Assembly: GCA_009829735.1 (NCBI GenBank)
Contig: CM020618.1
Coordinates: forward strand, 17,159,346 to 17,223,345
Reading direction: 5' to 3'
Length of the DNA stretch: 64,000 nt
Source of the DNA: Pyropia yezoensis
Lineage: Eukaryota > Rhodophyta > Bangiophyceae > Bangiales > Bangiaceae
In this document: piece by piece, positions 1 through 11,069 of the stretch
How the letters are laid out: each line of letters starts with the position of its first letter
Numbering within the stretch: the stretch's first letter is position 1
Program-made: the position numbers and the translations under genes
The notes under the pieces: generated by a model
Database searches by the model: none
Told to the model about the DNA's origin: nothing
Seen by the model: the letters and a program-made list of their open reading frames with translations, nothing else

Positions 1-257
1 CTTGACGATATCCGCCCCGTCGCAGCGCGCCAGCGCGCGGGGGACGCCAGGGGGGGGGGGGGGGGCTCCGGGGGGGGCGGGGGGGGGCGGGGGGTCGACC
101 CGCCCGACGCGGGGGAGGCGGGCGGCGACGCGTCCGCGTCAGGCGGCAGCGACGGCGGGTCGGCCGCGAGGAGGGTGCCCGCACAGACGTCCCGCAGGCG
201 GGCAACGGTGAGCTCCGCGGTCGTCTTTTGGCGGGGGGGCTTGCGCTTGGGCGCCAT
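1..257 (-). CDS. N-terminal part of an unidentified protein, runs off the left edge
   Basis: On the minus strand an ATG at 257-255 opens a reading frame that stays open to the window edge (about 85 codons). The protein starts MAPKRKPPRQKTTAELTVAR and continues LRDVCAGTLLAADPPSLPPD, then becomes Pro/Ser/Ala-rich. The Lys/Arg-rich first dozen residues could be a nuclear or nucleolar targeting segment. The stretch after residue 45 crosses G-runs at 51-65, 71-77 and 81-87, so the downstream frame is uncertain: one run-length change would alter the residues near the edge. It is divergent from the CMS1-family gene, about 800 bp away. I do not recognise the family, and the rest lies outside the window. 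Confidence 0.4.
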   Translation of the reverse strand, partial: MAPKRKPPRQKTTAELTVARLRDVCAGTLLAADPPSLPPDADASPPASPASGGSTPRPPPPPPEPPPPPLASPARWRAATGRISS

Positions 258-1055
258 CCCGGCGCGCGGTCCGGGGCAGGGAGCGGCGGGCGGGGGAGGG
301 GGGGCGGCGGGACGAGGCGGCGTACGGCAATCGGGGGGAAGGGTGGTCAGCGACGTGAGCGAGACCCCAGGGGATGCCCAGGGATGGGGGTGTCCTCTGC
401 CCCACAGTGGCAGCGCGCGCGACCCGCGCCGCCACCCAGCACCGCGCACCGGTTGACGCCGTCGCCACTGTCGCGGGGCGGCGCGGCCGAGCACCACACG
501 CCCCGGGCAGGGAAGCACCGCCAGACAGCTCTGCGTCCGAAAACAGCGGCCGACCCGCCGGCGAGACACCGCGGCGGGCAGTGGCGCGGGAGGCGGCGTC
601 GTGAATAGCCAGCCAGATGGAGAACGTGGGTGGCGGTGGGAGGGAGGGCGGGCGCGCCCGCGCGCGCTCGCAGTGTCGAGGCGTAGATCGAGGCGACACC
701 AAAATGCGCCGCCAGATCCAAATTCAGGGGCGGCACCGCCCTGAATTCCACAGCGGGGCTCAAGTCTGGGGTGGTGTTTTCGGCTGCCGCCGTCGTCTTG
801 GCCGTCGTCGTCTCGGCCGACGGCGGCGGCAAGCGTCTGCCTTGGCTCGTGTCTACCCCTCGCGCACCCCCCCGCCCCCAACTTCCTGGCGTGACGAGCA
901 AAGAAAGCAGCCGCCACCCCACCTTGCAAGGGAATCAACTACCGACTGCTGCTCGGCACTCGGTTTGGTGCGGGCGCCTGCCGCGGACGCCCCCTCCCCC
1001 GCGCCCGCCGCCGGCACTCGCGCTGCTGGCCGCGACGCTGGCGGCCGCGGCCACG
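258..1055. other. Divergent intergenic region
   Basis: This separates the minus-strand gene ending at 257 from the CMS1-family start at 1056. It is GC-rich and Ala/Arg/Pro-coding in several frames, none convincing. I see no TATA box and no repeat. It probably holds both promoters and 5' leaders. Confidence 0.35.
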
Positions 1056-2735
1056 ATGAAGACCACCCCTGTGGCCGCCGGGGCGGCGGTGGCGTCGCCC
1101 AAGAAGCAGCGGGGGGCGGCAAAGGCGGCAACGGCGGCGCCCGCGACACCCTTCCCCGCTGCCCTGCCGGCGGCCGCCGCCCCTGCCGTGCCGCGGCCGT
1201 CGTCGTCCAAGAAGAAGCGCCGCGCCCGCGAGCCCGACGTCGCCCCGCCGGCGCCGCCGCCGTCGACGGCGCCGCCACCGTCGACGGGGCCGCCACCGTC
1301 GACGGCGCCGCCGCCGTCGACGGCGACGCCGCCGCCGCCGACGGGGCCTGCCGCCCCCGCCGTTGCAGACGGCGGTGCGGCCACGGCGCCCGCTCCCGCC
1401 GCACCCGCCCCCGCCGCCGGGGAGGCGCCGCCGGCGAAAAAGGCGCGCATCCTCCGCGGTTCCGCCGCCCGCGCCGCCGCGCGCGCCGCCGGCGCGGCGG
1501 CCGCCGCCGCCGGCCGCGCGGCAGGGGGGGGGGGGGGCGACCCGCCGCCACCCGCCGCTGCCGCCGGCGGCGGTGCGGGGGGTGGCGCCCCCGCCGCACC
1601 CGCCGCCGCCACCGAGCCCGCGCCGTCGTCGGCGGCGGCGGCCACCCCGGGGGAGCCCCCAAAGGTGCCCCGCGGCCGCGGCGGCAAGCGGCACATGGCG
1701 GCCAAGGAGCGGCGGGCGGCGGCGCAAGCGCGCGACGCTGCCGCGGCGGCGGCGGCCAAGGCGCGGCGGCGGGCGGTTGCCGCGGCCGCCGGCGGTGGAG
1801 GCGATGACCTGGCCGACAACCTGGACCTGCCGACGGCGGGGGCGGCCGCCGCCGCCGCCGCGGCTGCCGCGGGCGCCGCACGCAAGGCGGCGCGCAAGGC
1901 GGCGCGCAAGGCCAACCCGACGCCGGGCCGCGTCGCGCGCGTCGCCGCCCACGAGGCAGAGCGCGCCACCGTCGACGGGCCGCTCTTTAGTGACCCCGCC
2001 GAATTTCTCCGCGCCGCCCACGCGCGGTGGGCGCGCAACCAGCTGCCCGGAAAAGCGCCGCCCGCCAAGGAGGTGGCCGCCGTCGCGCGCCTCCACTCCG
2101 ACCGCGTCGCGGGCGTCCACGCCCCCGTGCCGCTGTCCGACGTGGCGGCGGTGGTGGCCGCGCGGCACCCCGCCGTCGGGGCGGTGCAACAGGCGCGGCA
2201 CCGGGCGGCGGCCAAGGTCCCCCCGACGGCGGCGGCGGTCAAGGTGCTCGTCCTGACGCTATCGGCGGTCAAGGCGACGGCGTTTGGGCGGCACCTGCGG
2301 GCGCTGACGGCGGCGGGCGCGTCCCCGCCGCCGGCGGTGGTCAAGCTCTTCTCCAAGCACATCAAGGTGGAGGAGAATGCGGCGTTTCTGGAAGCCGCCG
2401 CCGCCTCGACGGCGGGCCACGTGCCGCTGGCGGTGGGCACCCCCGCGCGGGTGCTGTCCCTCCTCGAGGCGGGGTCGCTGGCGCTCCTCCGCTCGACGGT
2501 GGTGGTGGTGGATGCGAGCCGGGACGTCAAGGAGCGGATGGTCGTCGACGGGCCGGATACGGCCGACGCGTTTATGGGCATCCTCGGGCGGTACCTGGTG
2601 CCGTCGGGGTGCTCGCTGTTCCTGTTTCGGGACCGGGGGGTGGAGGTGGAGAAGGCGGCGGCGGAGAAGGAGGCGGCGGAGAAGGGGGCGGCGGCGGGAA
2701 AGCCGGCGGCGGCGGGGAAGGGGAAGGGACTGTGA
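1056..2735 (+). CDS. CMS1: CMS1-family ribosome biogenesis protein (CMSS1-like)
   Basis: The 559-residue protein has a C-terminal third that matches the Cms1/CMSS1 family, nucleolar proteins linked to the U3-containing 90S pre-ribosome and small-subunit maturation. Diagnostic blocks are VKVLVLTLSAVKAT (about residues 390-405), VVKLFSKHIKVEEN (about 430-443), VPLAVGTPARVLSLLEAGSL (about 457-476) and the VVVVDASRDVKE segment, which corresponds to the degenerate helicase-like core of the family. Yeast and human members are about 280-290 residues; the extra length here is an Ala/Pro-rich N-terminal extension with Lys/Arg clusters (for example SSKKKRRARE), likely nuclear signals. I chose ATG 1056 because residues upstream in the same frame look non-coding. 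The C-terminus is a Lys/Glu/Ala/Gly tail ending in TGA. The family call rests on remembered motif patterns, with no alignment run. Confidence 0.8.
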   Translation: MKTTPVAAGAAVASPKKQRGAAKAATAAPATPFPAALPAAAAPAVPRPSSSKKKRRAREPDVAPPAPPPSTAPPPSTGPPPSTAPPPSTATPPPPTGPAAPAVADGGAATAPAPAAPAPAAGEAPPAKKARILRGSAARAAARAAGAAAAAAGRAAGGGGGDPPPPAAAAGGGAGGGAPAAPAAATEPAPSSAAAATPGEPPKVPRGRGGKRHMAAKERRAAAQARDAAAAAAAKARRRAVAAAAGGGGDDLADNLDLPTAGAAAAAAAAAAGAARKAARKAARKANPTPGRVARVAAHEAERATVDGPLFSDPAEFLRAAHARWARNQLPGKAPPAKEVAAVARLHSDRVAGVHAPVPLSDVAAVVAARHPAVGAVQQARHRAAAKVPPTAAAVKVLVLTLSAVKATAFGRHLRALTAAGASPPPAVVKLFSKHIKVEENAAFLEAAAASTAGHVPLAVGTPARVLSLLEAGSLALLRSTVVVVDASRDVKERMVVDGPDTADAFMGILGRYLVPSGCSLFLFRDRGVEVEKAAAEKEAAEKGAAAGKPAAAGKGKGL

Positions 2736-3063
2736 GTGGAGTCACTGGGTGCGAGGGGGGGGTGCTGCGTGGAGGGCGTGGGTCATGCTGCCTGCGGTTA
2801 AGCTGCGTGCCCAACGCGCAAGGAGACAGCGAGGTGCTCGCCTCGACAACAAAACAGGGTTGAACGCACGAAGAAGAAAAACAAAGGCAGTATCAAGGGA
2901 GGACCAACACCCGCGGCCGCGGCAGCGTCACGCCACCACGGGACCGCAAAGAGGGCGCCGCGTCGCCCCCCGCACGCGCCATCCGTACGCGCGTGCTGGG
3001 AACCCCACTGCGCCGCCCCTCTCCCTCCCACACCCGCTGCCCGTTGCCTACTTTGCCCGCCCC
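2736..3063. other. Convergent intergenic region
   Basis: A 328-bp gap lies between the CMS1-family stop and the stop of the minus-strand gene at 3064. It is less repetitive than its surroundings and contains no recognisable gene. It presumably holds both 3' ends; no obvious polyadenylation signal is seen. Confidence 0.3.
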
Positions 3064-4599
3064 TCAAGCAGAGCTCTTGGCAAACAGGTTGGCGAGCGAC
3101 CGCCCCCGCACCATACTCCGCGGCGCCCGCGCCTTGGCATTCGCGCGGTCGCCGCCGTCGGCGAGCACCGCCTTGGGGGGACCCCCCGCCCCCCGCCGCC
3201 GCCCGCCGCCGTCCCCACCGCCGCCGCGTCCACCGCCGCCGCCGCCGCCGCCGCCACCGCCACCGCCAGTCCCGTCGACACCGCCACCGCCGCCGCCGCC
3301 GCCGCTGCCGCCCACCCCAAACCGCGCCGCCGCCGAGTTCATCCGCCCGAGCAGCGACGCGCCGTCCCCCCCGCCCGACCCGCCCGCCCGGTCGGGCGGC
3401 CGTGCCGCCGCCGCCGCCGCCGCCGCGGGCGGCCGGGACCCAACCACCGACGGGACCGACACAGAGGCGGGGAGGCCGCCGCCGCCGCCGGTCGCCGCGG
3501 CAGCACCCCTGCCGCCGCTGCCGGTGGTGCTGCCGTTGGGGCGCGGCGGCCGGCCGGCGGCCTTGCTGCTGCTGCCAAAGCCCTTGGGGAAGCTCACCGT
3601 CGCCGCCAGGGGCGGCGGCGGCGGCGGCGACGGCGCCGCCGCTGCCGCCCCCGCGCCGGCGTCGGAGGTCGTGGTGGTGGGGGCAGCCGGCGCCGGCGCG
3701 GGCGGTCCCGCGTCGCCCCCCCCCCCCCCCCCGGCCGCCGCCGTTGCCGCCGCCGCCGCCGCGGCCGCCCGCCCCCGCGACGAGCCGCCCGTCGACCCCG
3801 AGTGCGTGCGGCGTTTGGCAAACGAGGCGAGCAGCTGGGGCCCCCGCGACTCGGCCGCCGCCGCCGCCGCGGCGGCCTCCTCCTCCCGCGCCGCGCGGGC
3901 GGCGGCGGCGGCGGCGGCCTTGCGCTCGCTCTCCTCGTAGAAGCGCACCCGCTTGGTCGCGGCGGCCAGGTCGGCGGTGAGGGCTTCGATGGACGCCTGC
4001 AGCACCGCCACGTACGCCGCCGCCGTGACGGTGACGGTCGGGAACTCGGCAGTGCCGCCGGTGAGGACGGGGCGGAGCGTCAGGTCGGTGGGCACCCGCT
4101 TCTCGATGCGCGTGTGGCGGGTGGGCGCGGGCGGGAGGGTGTGCGGCATGGGGGGGGGGGGGGGGGGGGGGGTGGCGGCCACGACGGTGGCGAGGGGGGG
4201 CGCCACGGGGGGGGGGGGGGGGGGGGAGGGGGGGGGCGCGCGCCCGTCGCCCCGGGCGAGCCGCCGCCCGCCGCGGCCACCGTTGCCGGCAGCGGCGCCG
4301 CTGCTGCCGCCGCGCCCGTTGTGCTCGCCGCCGCCGCCGCCGCCGTCGCGCCCGTTGCCGCCCCCCCCGCCGCCGGCAAAGACCGGCTGCTCGTCGGCGG
4401 GGTAGCCGCCGGCGACCCCCCCCCCCGCTTCCCCCCCCCCCCCGGCCCTCGTCGTACGGCACGGGCGGCCCCGTCGCGTTGCCGGCCGCGTCAACGGGCA
4501 CGAGCACCGTGTACACGCGGGTGGCCACCACCTCCCCGTTGGCCCGCTTCGTCACCCGCCGCTTGCGCATCTTTTTGTACCGCTGCTTGGCCGCGGGGG

Positions 4600-4636
<37 letters not shown>

Positions 4637-4895
4637 GCCCCGCGTCCGCGGGGGTGGCCGCCGCCGCCACGACCGCCGCCGGCGGGGGTGGCGGCGGGGG
4701 TGGCGGCGGCGACCGCCGCGCCGCGCCGCGTCCGTCGCCGCCCCCACCGCCGCCGCCCGCCGCCGCGGCGGAGCCGTCGAGGAGCCGCTCCAGGCGGCTC
4801 GCCACAGACATGACCGACCCCGTGCCGAGGCGCCCGCACTGCCGCTCGTCCATCGACAGCTCCCCGCCGGCGCCCATGACGCCGCGGGCGGTCAT
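3064..4895 (-). CDS. Unidentified Ala/Gly/Pro-rich protein, reading frame broken at G/C runs
   Basis: Sensible protein is spread over three minus-strand frames. A first segment starts at 4895 or 4877 (MGAGGELSMDERQCGRLGTG, then SVMSVASRLERLLDGS). A second, about 4600-4450, gives AAKQRYKKMRKRRVTKRANG followed by EVVATRVYTVLVPVDAAGNA. A third, 4494-3064, includes RIEKRVPTDLTLRPVLTGG, a helical stretch with coiled-coil character (LQASIEALTADLAAATKRV then RFYEESERKAAAAAAARAAR) and a C-terminus RSMVRGRSLANLFAKSSA before TGA. The frame changes fall in or beside poly-G/poly-C tracts (4150-4240, 4420-4440, 4600-4700), so either run lengths are wrong or short introns are present. The basic KKMRKRR patch suggests a nuclear or nucleic-acid role. 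No family recognised. Confidence 0.45.
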
Positions 4896-5690
4896 GGACG
4901 GCGGGGGGGTACACACCCCCACCAGCCAACCGCACGCCGGTGATGGGCAAGGTGGGGGACGGACGGGAGGGGGGAGGGGGTCGTGGCGGTGCTCTTGTAA
5001 GGGCAGCCGCGCCGCGTCCAGACTCACGGCCGTCGGACAGATGCGCAGCGGCAGGGACCCGCGCGCTCGTCGGCAGGTCTCAGAGGGGGGAGGGCGGGGG
5101 GGCGGTCCGGCGGGGGGGGCGGTCGGCCGAGGCGTGGGGGGGGGCAGCCCGCCCTCGGCACCCAAACCGACCGCACGCGTGCGCAACGGTCACGCGGCGC
5201 GGGGCGGTGGGGCGGCGGCGGCCTGCCGGCCGGGCGACTCGGTGGGGAGCGAGGCGGCGGCGGCCGCCGCCGGCGGGCCACGCGGGCGGGCGGGCGGGGC
5301 AGACGCCTGGTGGGCGGGCGGACCGAGCGGGGGGGCAACGGCACGGGCGGGAGCGGAAGCGTCCGCGGCGCGGGGGCGGGGAAAGCGGAGTCGCGGCCGC
5401 CGGGCCGCCTCACACGCGACCCCCACTGTTGACCCCGCCGTGTGTCCGTACGGCCGCCGGCTGGCGGTGACGTCAGAGCGGGCGGGCTGGCCACCCCCCC
5501 CCCCCAGCGCCGCGGCGGGGGCACCCTCGAGCGCCGCGGCTGGCGGGGTGTCTCGCGGCCCGCCCCGCCCCGGTTTGCACCCCCGCGCCGCCGCCGCCGC
5601 CACGGCAGCAGTTGCCGGTTCCACCGTTTGGGAGGGGAGGTGGCCGTGCGGGCGCGCCCCGACGGAGGGGTGGAGGAGGTGTGGCCAGAG
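4896..5690. other. GC-rich spacer with no convincing gene
   Basis: This sequence between the frameshifted gene and the left palindrome arm is Gly/Ala/Arg/Pro-coding in most frames on both strands. No family motif is seen. It may hold the 5' region of the minus-strand gene. Confidence 0.3.
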
Positions 5691-5734
5691 GAGGCAGGAA
5701 TTGCGGAAAACCTCCACCCTTCAAAAAAAACGCA

Positions 5735-5774
<40 letters not shown>

Positions 5775-8135
5775 TCTGGTGCGCCCACGTGGCTTGGTTG
5801 ATCCAGCCACGTTCGGCTGTTGTGCCTCCATATTCGTTGCTACAATAGATGTGGGTGGCAAAATCCAGATGTGCACGGTCGTGGTAACCATGTGTTCCGG
5901 CCTCCAGCTTGAGCAGGCAGCGCGCTGCCCGGATGTGCCACGATGGTCGGTTGCGGTTCCCTCCTGCCTCTCCCTTCCCGCCCTGCCGGTGCGTCCGCGC
6001 CCACCTCTCCTGCAACTACCAGTGGAACCTGAGTGAACGGAGAGCCCGCAGCGATGCCCGAGGCTTCCGGCGCTGCCTTCGGCCTGATGCGGCGGTGGGT
6101 GGCAAGGGTGGATGTTGTGTGGTCGGTGCGCTGCGGGTTGCGTCGGCGCGGCTGGCCCCCCCTCGTCGGCCATGTGCTTTTGGGGCCCCCGGCTCCGGCC
6201 CCCGCTGCTTTGAAGTGGCGTGAGGGGGGGAGACGAGGTGGGGTGGTGTGATGGTCGTTTGAGTGGGCTTGGATGGGGAGGAGGGGTGGGGGTGACTTCT
6301 GGCTGGGTCGACGAGGGAGGAGGGGAGAGGATGATAGCAGTGAAAAGGTACCTCCGCTAGGTAGGATGCAGTCTTTCTGACAGCGCTCGTTGCGGAGCAG
6401 TAGAAACCACGCTTTCCCGTCCCACCCGCTGGCCGTCCCCGGAGAGGGGGGGGCACGCGAAAGCTCCAGCTGCCCAGCGGGGGGGGGCCCCGGCCGGCGG
6501 GGGCGGCTGCTGGCGGGCGGAGGCGGTCGGCAGTGGGCGCGGGCGGCAGCTGGCCGGCGGGGGCGCCTGCCGGATGCCGGCCATCGGGGGGGAACGCCGG
6601 CCGGCGGGGGCGGCTGCTGGTGGGCGGGGACACCCGTCGGCGGGCGGGCGCCGTCGTGAGCGGGTGGGGGCGGCTGTAGGCCGGAGGGTACGGCTTCTGT
6701 CGGGTGCGGGCCGCCACCGGCGGGCTGGGGGGACTGCTGGCGGGGGCGGCCGTCGGCGGGCTACTGGCCGCCGGGGGCAGTCGCGTGTGGGCGGTGGTTG
6801 CTGGCGGCTGGCCGAGGCGACTGCAGGCGACCGAGGGCGGCTGCCAGCGGGCGGGGGCGGCTGCCGGCGGGCACGGGCGGCTGCCGGCTGGCGTGGGTGG
6901 CGAATAGCCCACGGGGGCGATTGCCGGCGGGCGGAGCGGGCTGCGGACCGGCGGAGGCGCCCGCTGGCGGGCGGAAGCGGTCGCCAGTGGGCGTTGGAGG
7001 CTGCTAGCCGGCGGGTGCCGGCGGGGGCTGGCGGGCGCGGGCGCGCTGTGGCTGCTGGACGGCGGGAACGGGCGGCATTAACGAGCGGGGTGGTCGCGAG
7101 CGGCGGGTGGGGCTGCTGGCCGCGGTGCTGGCGGCTGCTGGCGGACGCGGCGGCTGCTGGCGGGGGGGCGGGCTTGCTGCGTGTGGCGGCGTCCGCTGCC
7201 GGGTGGGGTGCGCCTGCCGGCGACGGAGGCGGGAACTGTCGCAGGAGGGGCGGTCGATGGCAGCGCTGGTGGCGGCGGCAGGCCGTGTGCAGCGGCGGCT
7301 GTCGGCGGGAGCAGGGGCGTGCGGCGGATGGGGGGAGGGCGTCTGGCGGATGGTGTGGACGCCGGCGTCGGGGCAGCCGCCGCTGGACATGCAAGGGCGG
7401 CTGCCAGGGACGGCGGCAGCTGGCGTAGTGCAGCGTCGGCTGTTGGCGTGGGGGGGGGGGCTATCGGTTTGGGGGCGGCTGCTGCCGACCCGGGGGAGCT
7501 GGCCCTCCGCGGTGCCGGTGGCTGCCGTTAGGCAGCGGAGGCCGCTGGTGGAAGCGGCAACCGTCGTGAGGGCGGCTCCCAGACGGGCGGGGGGCAGTTG
7601 GGGTAGGGTTGCGTTGCTGTCTGGATGGGGGCTCGCCGGTCTCCGCCAGGTGCTGTGAGAGCGGTCGCTGCTGTCGTGACAGCGGTCCTGAAGCGCCTTC
7701 CTATCATAGGCATACCCTCCACATGCACGTGCACCACCATGATAGGGGTGCATCTGGAGGGTAAAAAGGGATGAAGGAGCCATCGGGGAGCTTAGCGGCC
7801 ACCACCATTGTTCCTAGGACACAAAATAGGGTCGATACAGCCCTTTTTATTTTTTTTTGCTGTGCGCGTCGTTTTGGGGTGTGCATGCCTTCCGACCCCC
7901 GGGACCAGCAGGCTGCAAGACGGGGTCGGGACGTGCACACGACGGTTGTTGTGGACATGCTTCAAGTTGTGCGTCACTTGCCTACAAAGGTTACAGGAAC
8001 ACACAGAACGTGTTATGACCCCCGATGGACTGTCTGTGCGCGGGAAGCAGGTGCAACCAGCTCGTGAAGCGCACCTCGCGAGCTATAGCATGGGGAGATT
8101 CCAGGAGATACGAGCAGTGAGAGGTCAGATTCACA
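5691..8135 (+). repeat. Left arm of a 5.4-kb near-perfect palindrome
   Basis: Bases 5691-8135 are repeated in reverse complement at 8626-11069 (paired positions sum to about 16761). The outer end begins GAGGCAGGAATTGCGGAAAA; the inner end finishes GGTCAGATTCACA. Conceptual proteins from mirror-image positions are identical over hundreds of codons, so the arms are nearly identical; I noted one mismatch near 8122 and about a one-base difference in the poly-G tract. The arm carries a poly-G run (about 5737-5770), a moderately GC-rich segment, a degenerate G-rich minisatellite (about 6470-7420) and a less GC-rich inner part (7640-8135). No coding function is assigned. Confidence 0.9.
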
Positions 8136-8625
8136 ACACACAGCTGATTTCGAGGGAGGCTATTTTTGTGCGAGGAAGAATGAGCATGGGCCGGCTCTCC
8201 GATCAAAGTTGGCTACAAAATGGTATCAGATGAATTCCGTTCGCCACGCAACAGGGCCGCCTCGCACGGAGGCACCGCAGTGTGGCTGTCACGTAGCCGC
8301 CGTCGCAGCTGTCGTTGTGGCATACAGCGGGGATGAAGACGGCGTGTGTGTTGCCACGTCCGTCGCAGCTGCGCCACCCAACAGGACGGGACGGTCGCCT
8401 GTTACGAGTTAAATATGTCCTCTGCTATGTGGGGCTGTGGAGCGAGGCGAGGGCGGGATACGACTCCACGGCTGGCCCGAATGGTGCGGATCGTGCCGGG
8501 GCATACAGGTGGTGCAAGGCACAAACCTACGATACTTTCATCCAACCACAGGAATCACATTTGTCGCGCCACGAAGCAGCGCTCTTTGTGAAACATGGGT
8601 CCGCTGGTGGAAACCACACTACCGC
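8136..8625. other. 490-bp palindrome spacer with a primer-binding-site-like motif
   Basis: This unique sequence separates the two palindrome arms. At 8221-8230 it reads TGGTATCAGA, the 10-base start of a primer binding site complementary to initiator-Met tRNA in many plant LTR retrotransposons. It lies three bases after a CA that could end an LTR (GGCTACA AAA TGGTATCAGA). No open frame of interest is seen. Confidence 0.5.
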
Positions 8626-10986
8626 TGTGAATCTGACCGCTCACTGCTCGTATCTCCTGGAATCTCCCCATGCTATAGCTCGCGAGGTGCGCTTCACGAG
8701 CTGGTTGCACCTGCTTCCCGCGCACAGACAGTCCATCGGGGGTCATAACACGTTCTGTGTGTTCCTGTAACCTTTGTAGGCAAGTGACGCACAACTTGAA
8801 GCATGTCCACAACAACCGTCGTGTGCACGTCCCGACCCCGTCTTGCAGCCTGCTGGTCCCGGGGGTCGGAAGGCATGCACACCCCAAAACGACGCGCACA
8901 GCAAAAAAAAATAAAAAGGGCTGTATCGACCCTATTTTGTGTCCTAGGAACAATGGTGGTGGCCGCTAAGCTCCCCGATGGCTCCTTCATCCCTTTTTAC
9001 CCTCCAGATGCACCCCTATCATGGTGGTGCACGTGCATGTGGAGGGTATGCCTATGATAGGAAGGCGCTTCAGGACCGCTGTCACGACAGCAGCGACCGC
9101 TCTCACAGCACCTGGCGGAGACCGGCGAGCCCCCATCCAGACAGCAACGCAACCCTACCCCAACTGCCCCCCGCCCGTCTGGGAGCCGCCCTCACGACGG
9201 TTGCCGCTTCCACCAGCGGCCTCCGCTGCCTAACGGCAGCCACCGGCACCGCGGAGGGCCAGCTCCCCCGGGTCGGCAGCAGCCGCCCCCAAACCGATAG
9301 CCCCCCCCCCCACGCCAACAGCCGACGCTGCACTACGCCAGCTGCCGCCGTCCCTGGCAGCCGCCCTTGCATGTCCAGCGGCGGCTGCCCCGACGCCGGC
9401 GTCCACACCATCCGCCAGACGCCCTCCCCCCATCCGCCGCACGCCCCTGCTCCCGCCGACAGCCGCCGCTGCACACGGCCTGCCGCCGCCACCAGCGCTG
9501 CCATCGACCGCCCCTCCTGCGACAGTTCCCGCCTCCGTCGCCGGCAGGCGCACCCCACCCGGCAGCGGACGCCGCCACACGCAGCAAGCCCGCCCCCCCG
9601 CCAGCAGCCGCCGCGTCCGCCAGCAGCCGCCAGCACCGCGGCCAGCAGCCCCACCCGCCGCTCGCGACCACCCCGCTCGTTAATGCCGCCCGTTCCCGCC
9701 GTCCAGCAGCCACAGCGCGCCCGCGCCCGCCAGCCCCCGCCGGCACCCGCCGGCTAGCAGCCTCCAACGCCCACTGGCGACCGCTTCCGCCCGCCAGCGG
9801 GCGCCTCCGCCGGTCCGCAGCCCGCTCCGCCCGCCGGCAATCGCCCCCGTGGGCTATTCGCCACCCACGCCAGCCGGCAGCCGCCCGTGCCCGCCGGCAG
9901 CCGCCCCCGCCCGCTGGCAGCCGCCCTCGGTCGCCTGCAGTCGCCTCGGCCAGCCGCCAGCAACCACCGCCCACACGCGACTGCCCCCGGCGGCCAGTAG
10001 CCCGCCGACGGCCGCCCCCGCCAGCAGTCCCCCCAGCCCGCCGGTGGCGGCCCGCACCCGACAGAAGCCGTACCCTCCGGCCTACAGCCGCCCCCACCCG
10101 CTCACGACGGCGCCCGCCCGCCGACGGGTGTCCCCGCCCACCAGCAGCCGCCCCCGCCGGCCGGCGTTCCCCCCCGATGGCCGGCATCCGGCAGGCGCCC
10201 CCGCCGGCCAGCTGCCGCCCGCGCCCACTGCCGACCGCCTCCGCCCGCCAGCAGCCGCCCCCGCCGGCCGGGGCCCCCCCCCGCTGGGCAGCTGGAGCTT
10301 TCGCGTGCCCCCCCCTCTCCGGGGACGGCCAGCGGGTGGGACGGGAAAGCGTGGTTTCTACTGCTCCGCAACGAGCGCTGTCAGAAAGACTGCATCCTAC
10401 CTAGCGGAGGTACCTTTTCACTGCTATCATCCTCTCCCCTCCTCCCTCGTCGACCCAGCCAGAAGTCACCCCCACCCCTCCTCCCCATCCAAGCCCACTC
10501 AAACGACCATCACACCACCCCACCTCGTCTCCCCCCCTCACGCCACTTCAAAGCAGCGGGGGCCGGAGCCGGGGGCCCCAAAAGCACATGGCCGACGAGG
10601 GGGGGCCAGCCGCGCCGACGCAACCCGCAGCGCACCGACCACACAACATCCACCCTTGCCACCCACCGCCGCATCAGGCCGAAGGCAGCGCCGGAAGCCT
10701 CGGGCATCGCTGCGGGCTCTCCGTTCACTCAGGTTCCACTGGTAGTTGCAGGAGAGGTGGGCGCGGACGCACCGGCAGGGCGGGAAGGGAGAGGCAGGAG
10801 GGAACCGCAACCGACCATCGTGGCACATCCGGGCAGCGCGCTGCCTGCTCAAGCTGGAGGCCGGAACACATGGTTACCACGACCGTGCACATCTGGATTT
10901 TGCCACCCACATCTATTGTAGCAACGAATATGGAGGCACAACAGCCGAACGTGGCTGGATCAACCAAGCCACGTGGGCGCACCAGA

Positions 10987-11025
<39 letters not shown>

Positions 11026-11069
11026 TGCGTTTTTTTTGAAGGGTGGAGGTTTTCCGCAATTCCTGCCTC
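8626..11069 (-). repeat. Right arm of the 5.4-kb palindrome
   Basis: This is the reverse-complement copy of 5691-8135. It ends TTCCGCAATTCCTGCCTC at 11069, overlapping by three bases the first bases of the second foldback element. The matching homopolymer is the poly-C at about 10991-11025. All ORFs here mirror ORFs of the left arm and are not reported as genes. Confidence 0.9.

Noticed and set aside
2377..6036. A 1219-codon plus-strand ORF overlapping the CMS1-family gene and the next gene
   Set aside because: It runs through two genes in other frames and antisense, is almost wholly Arg/Pro/Gly, and lacks any domain.
5691..11069. Dozens of mirrored ORFs of 60-345 codons in the palindrome arms
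   Set aside because: They come from a GC-rich minisatellite open in several frames on both strands, carry no motif, and exist in pairs only because the arms are inverted copies.
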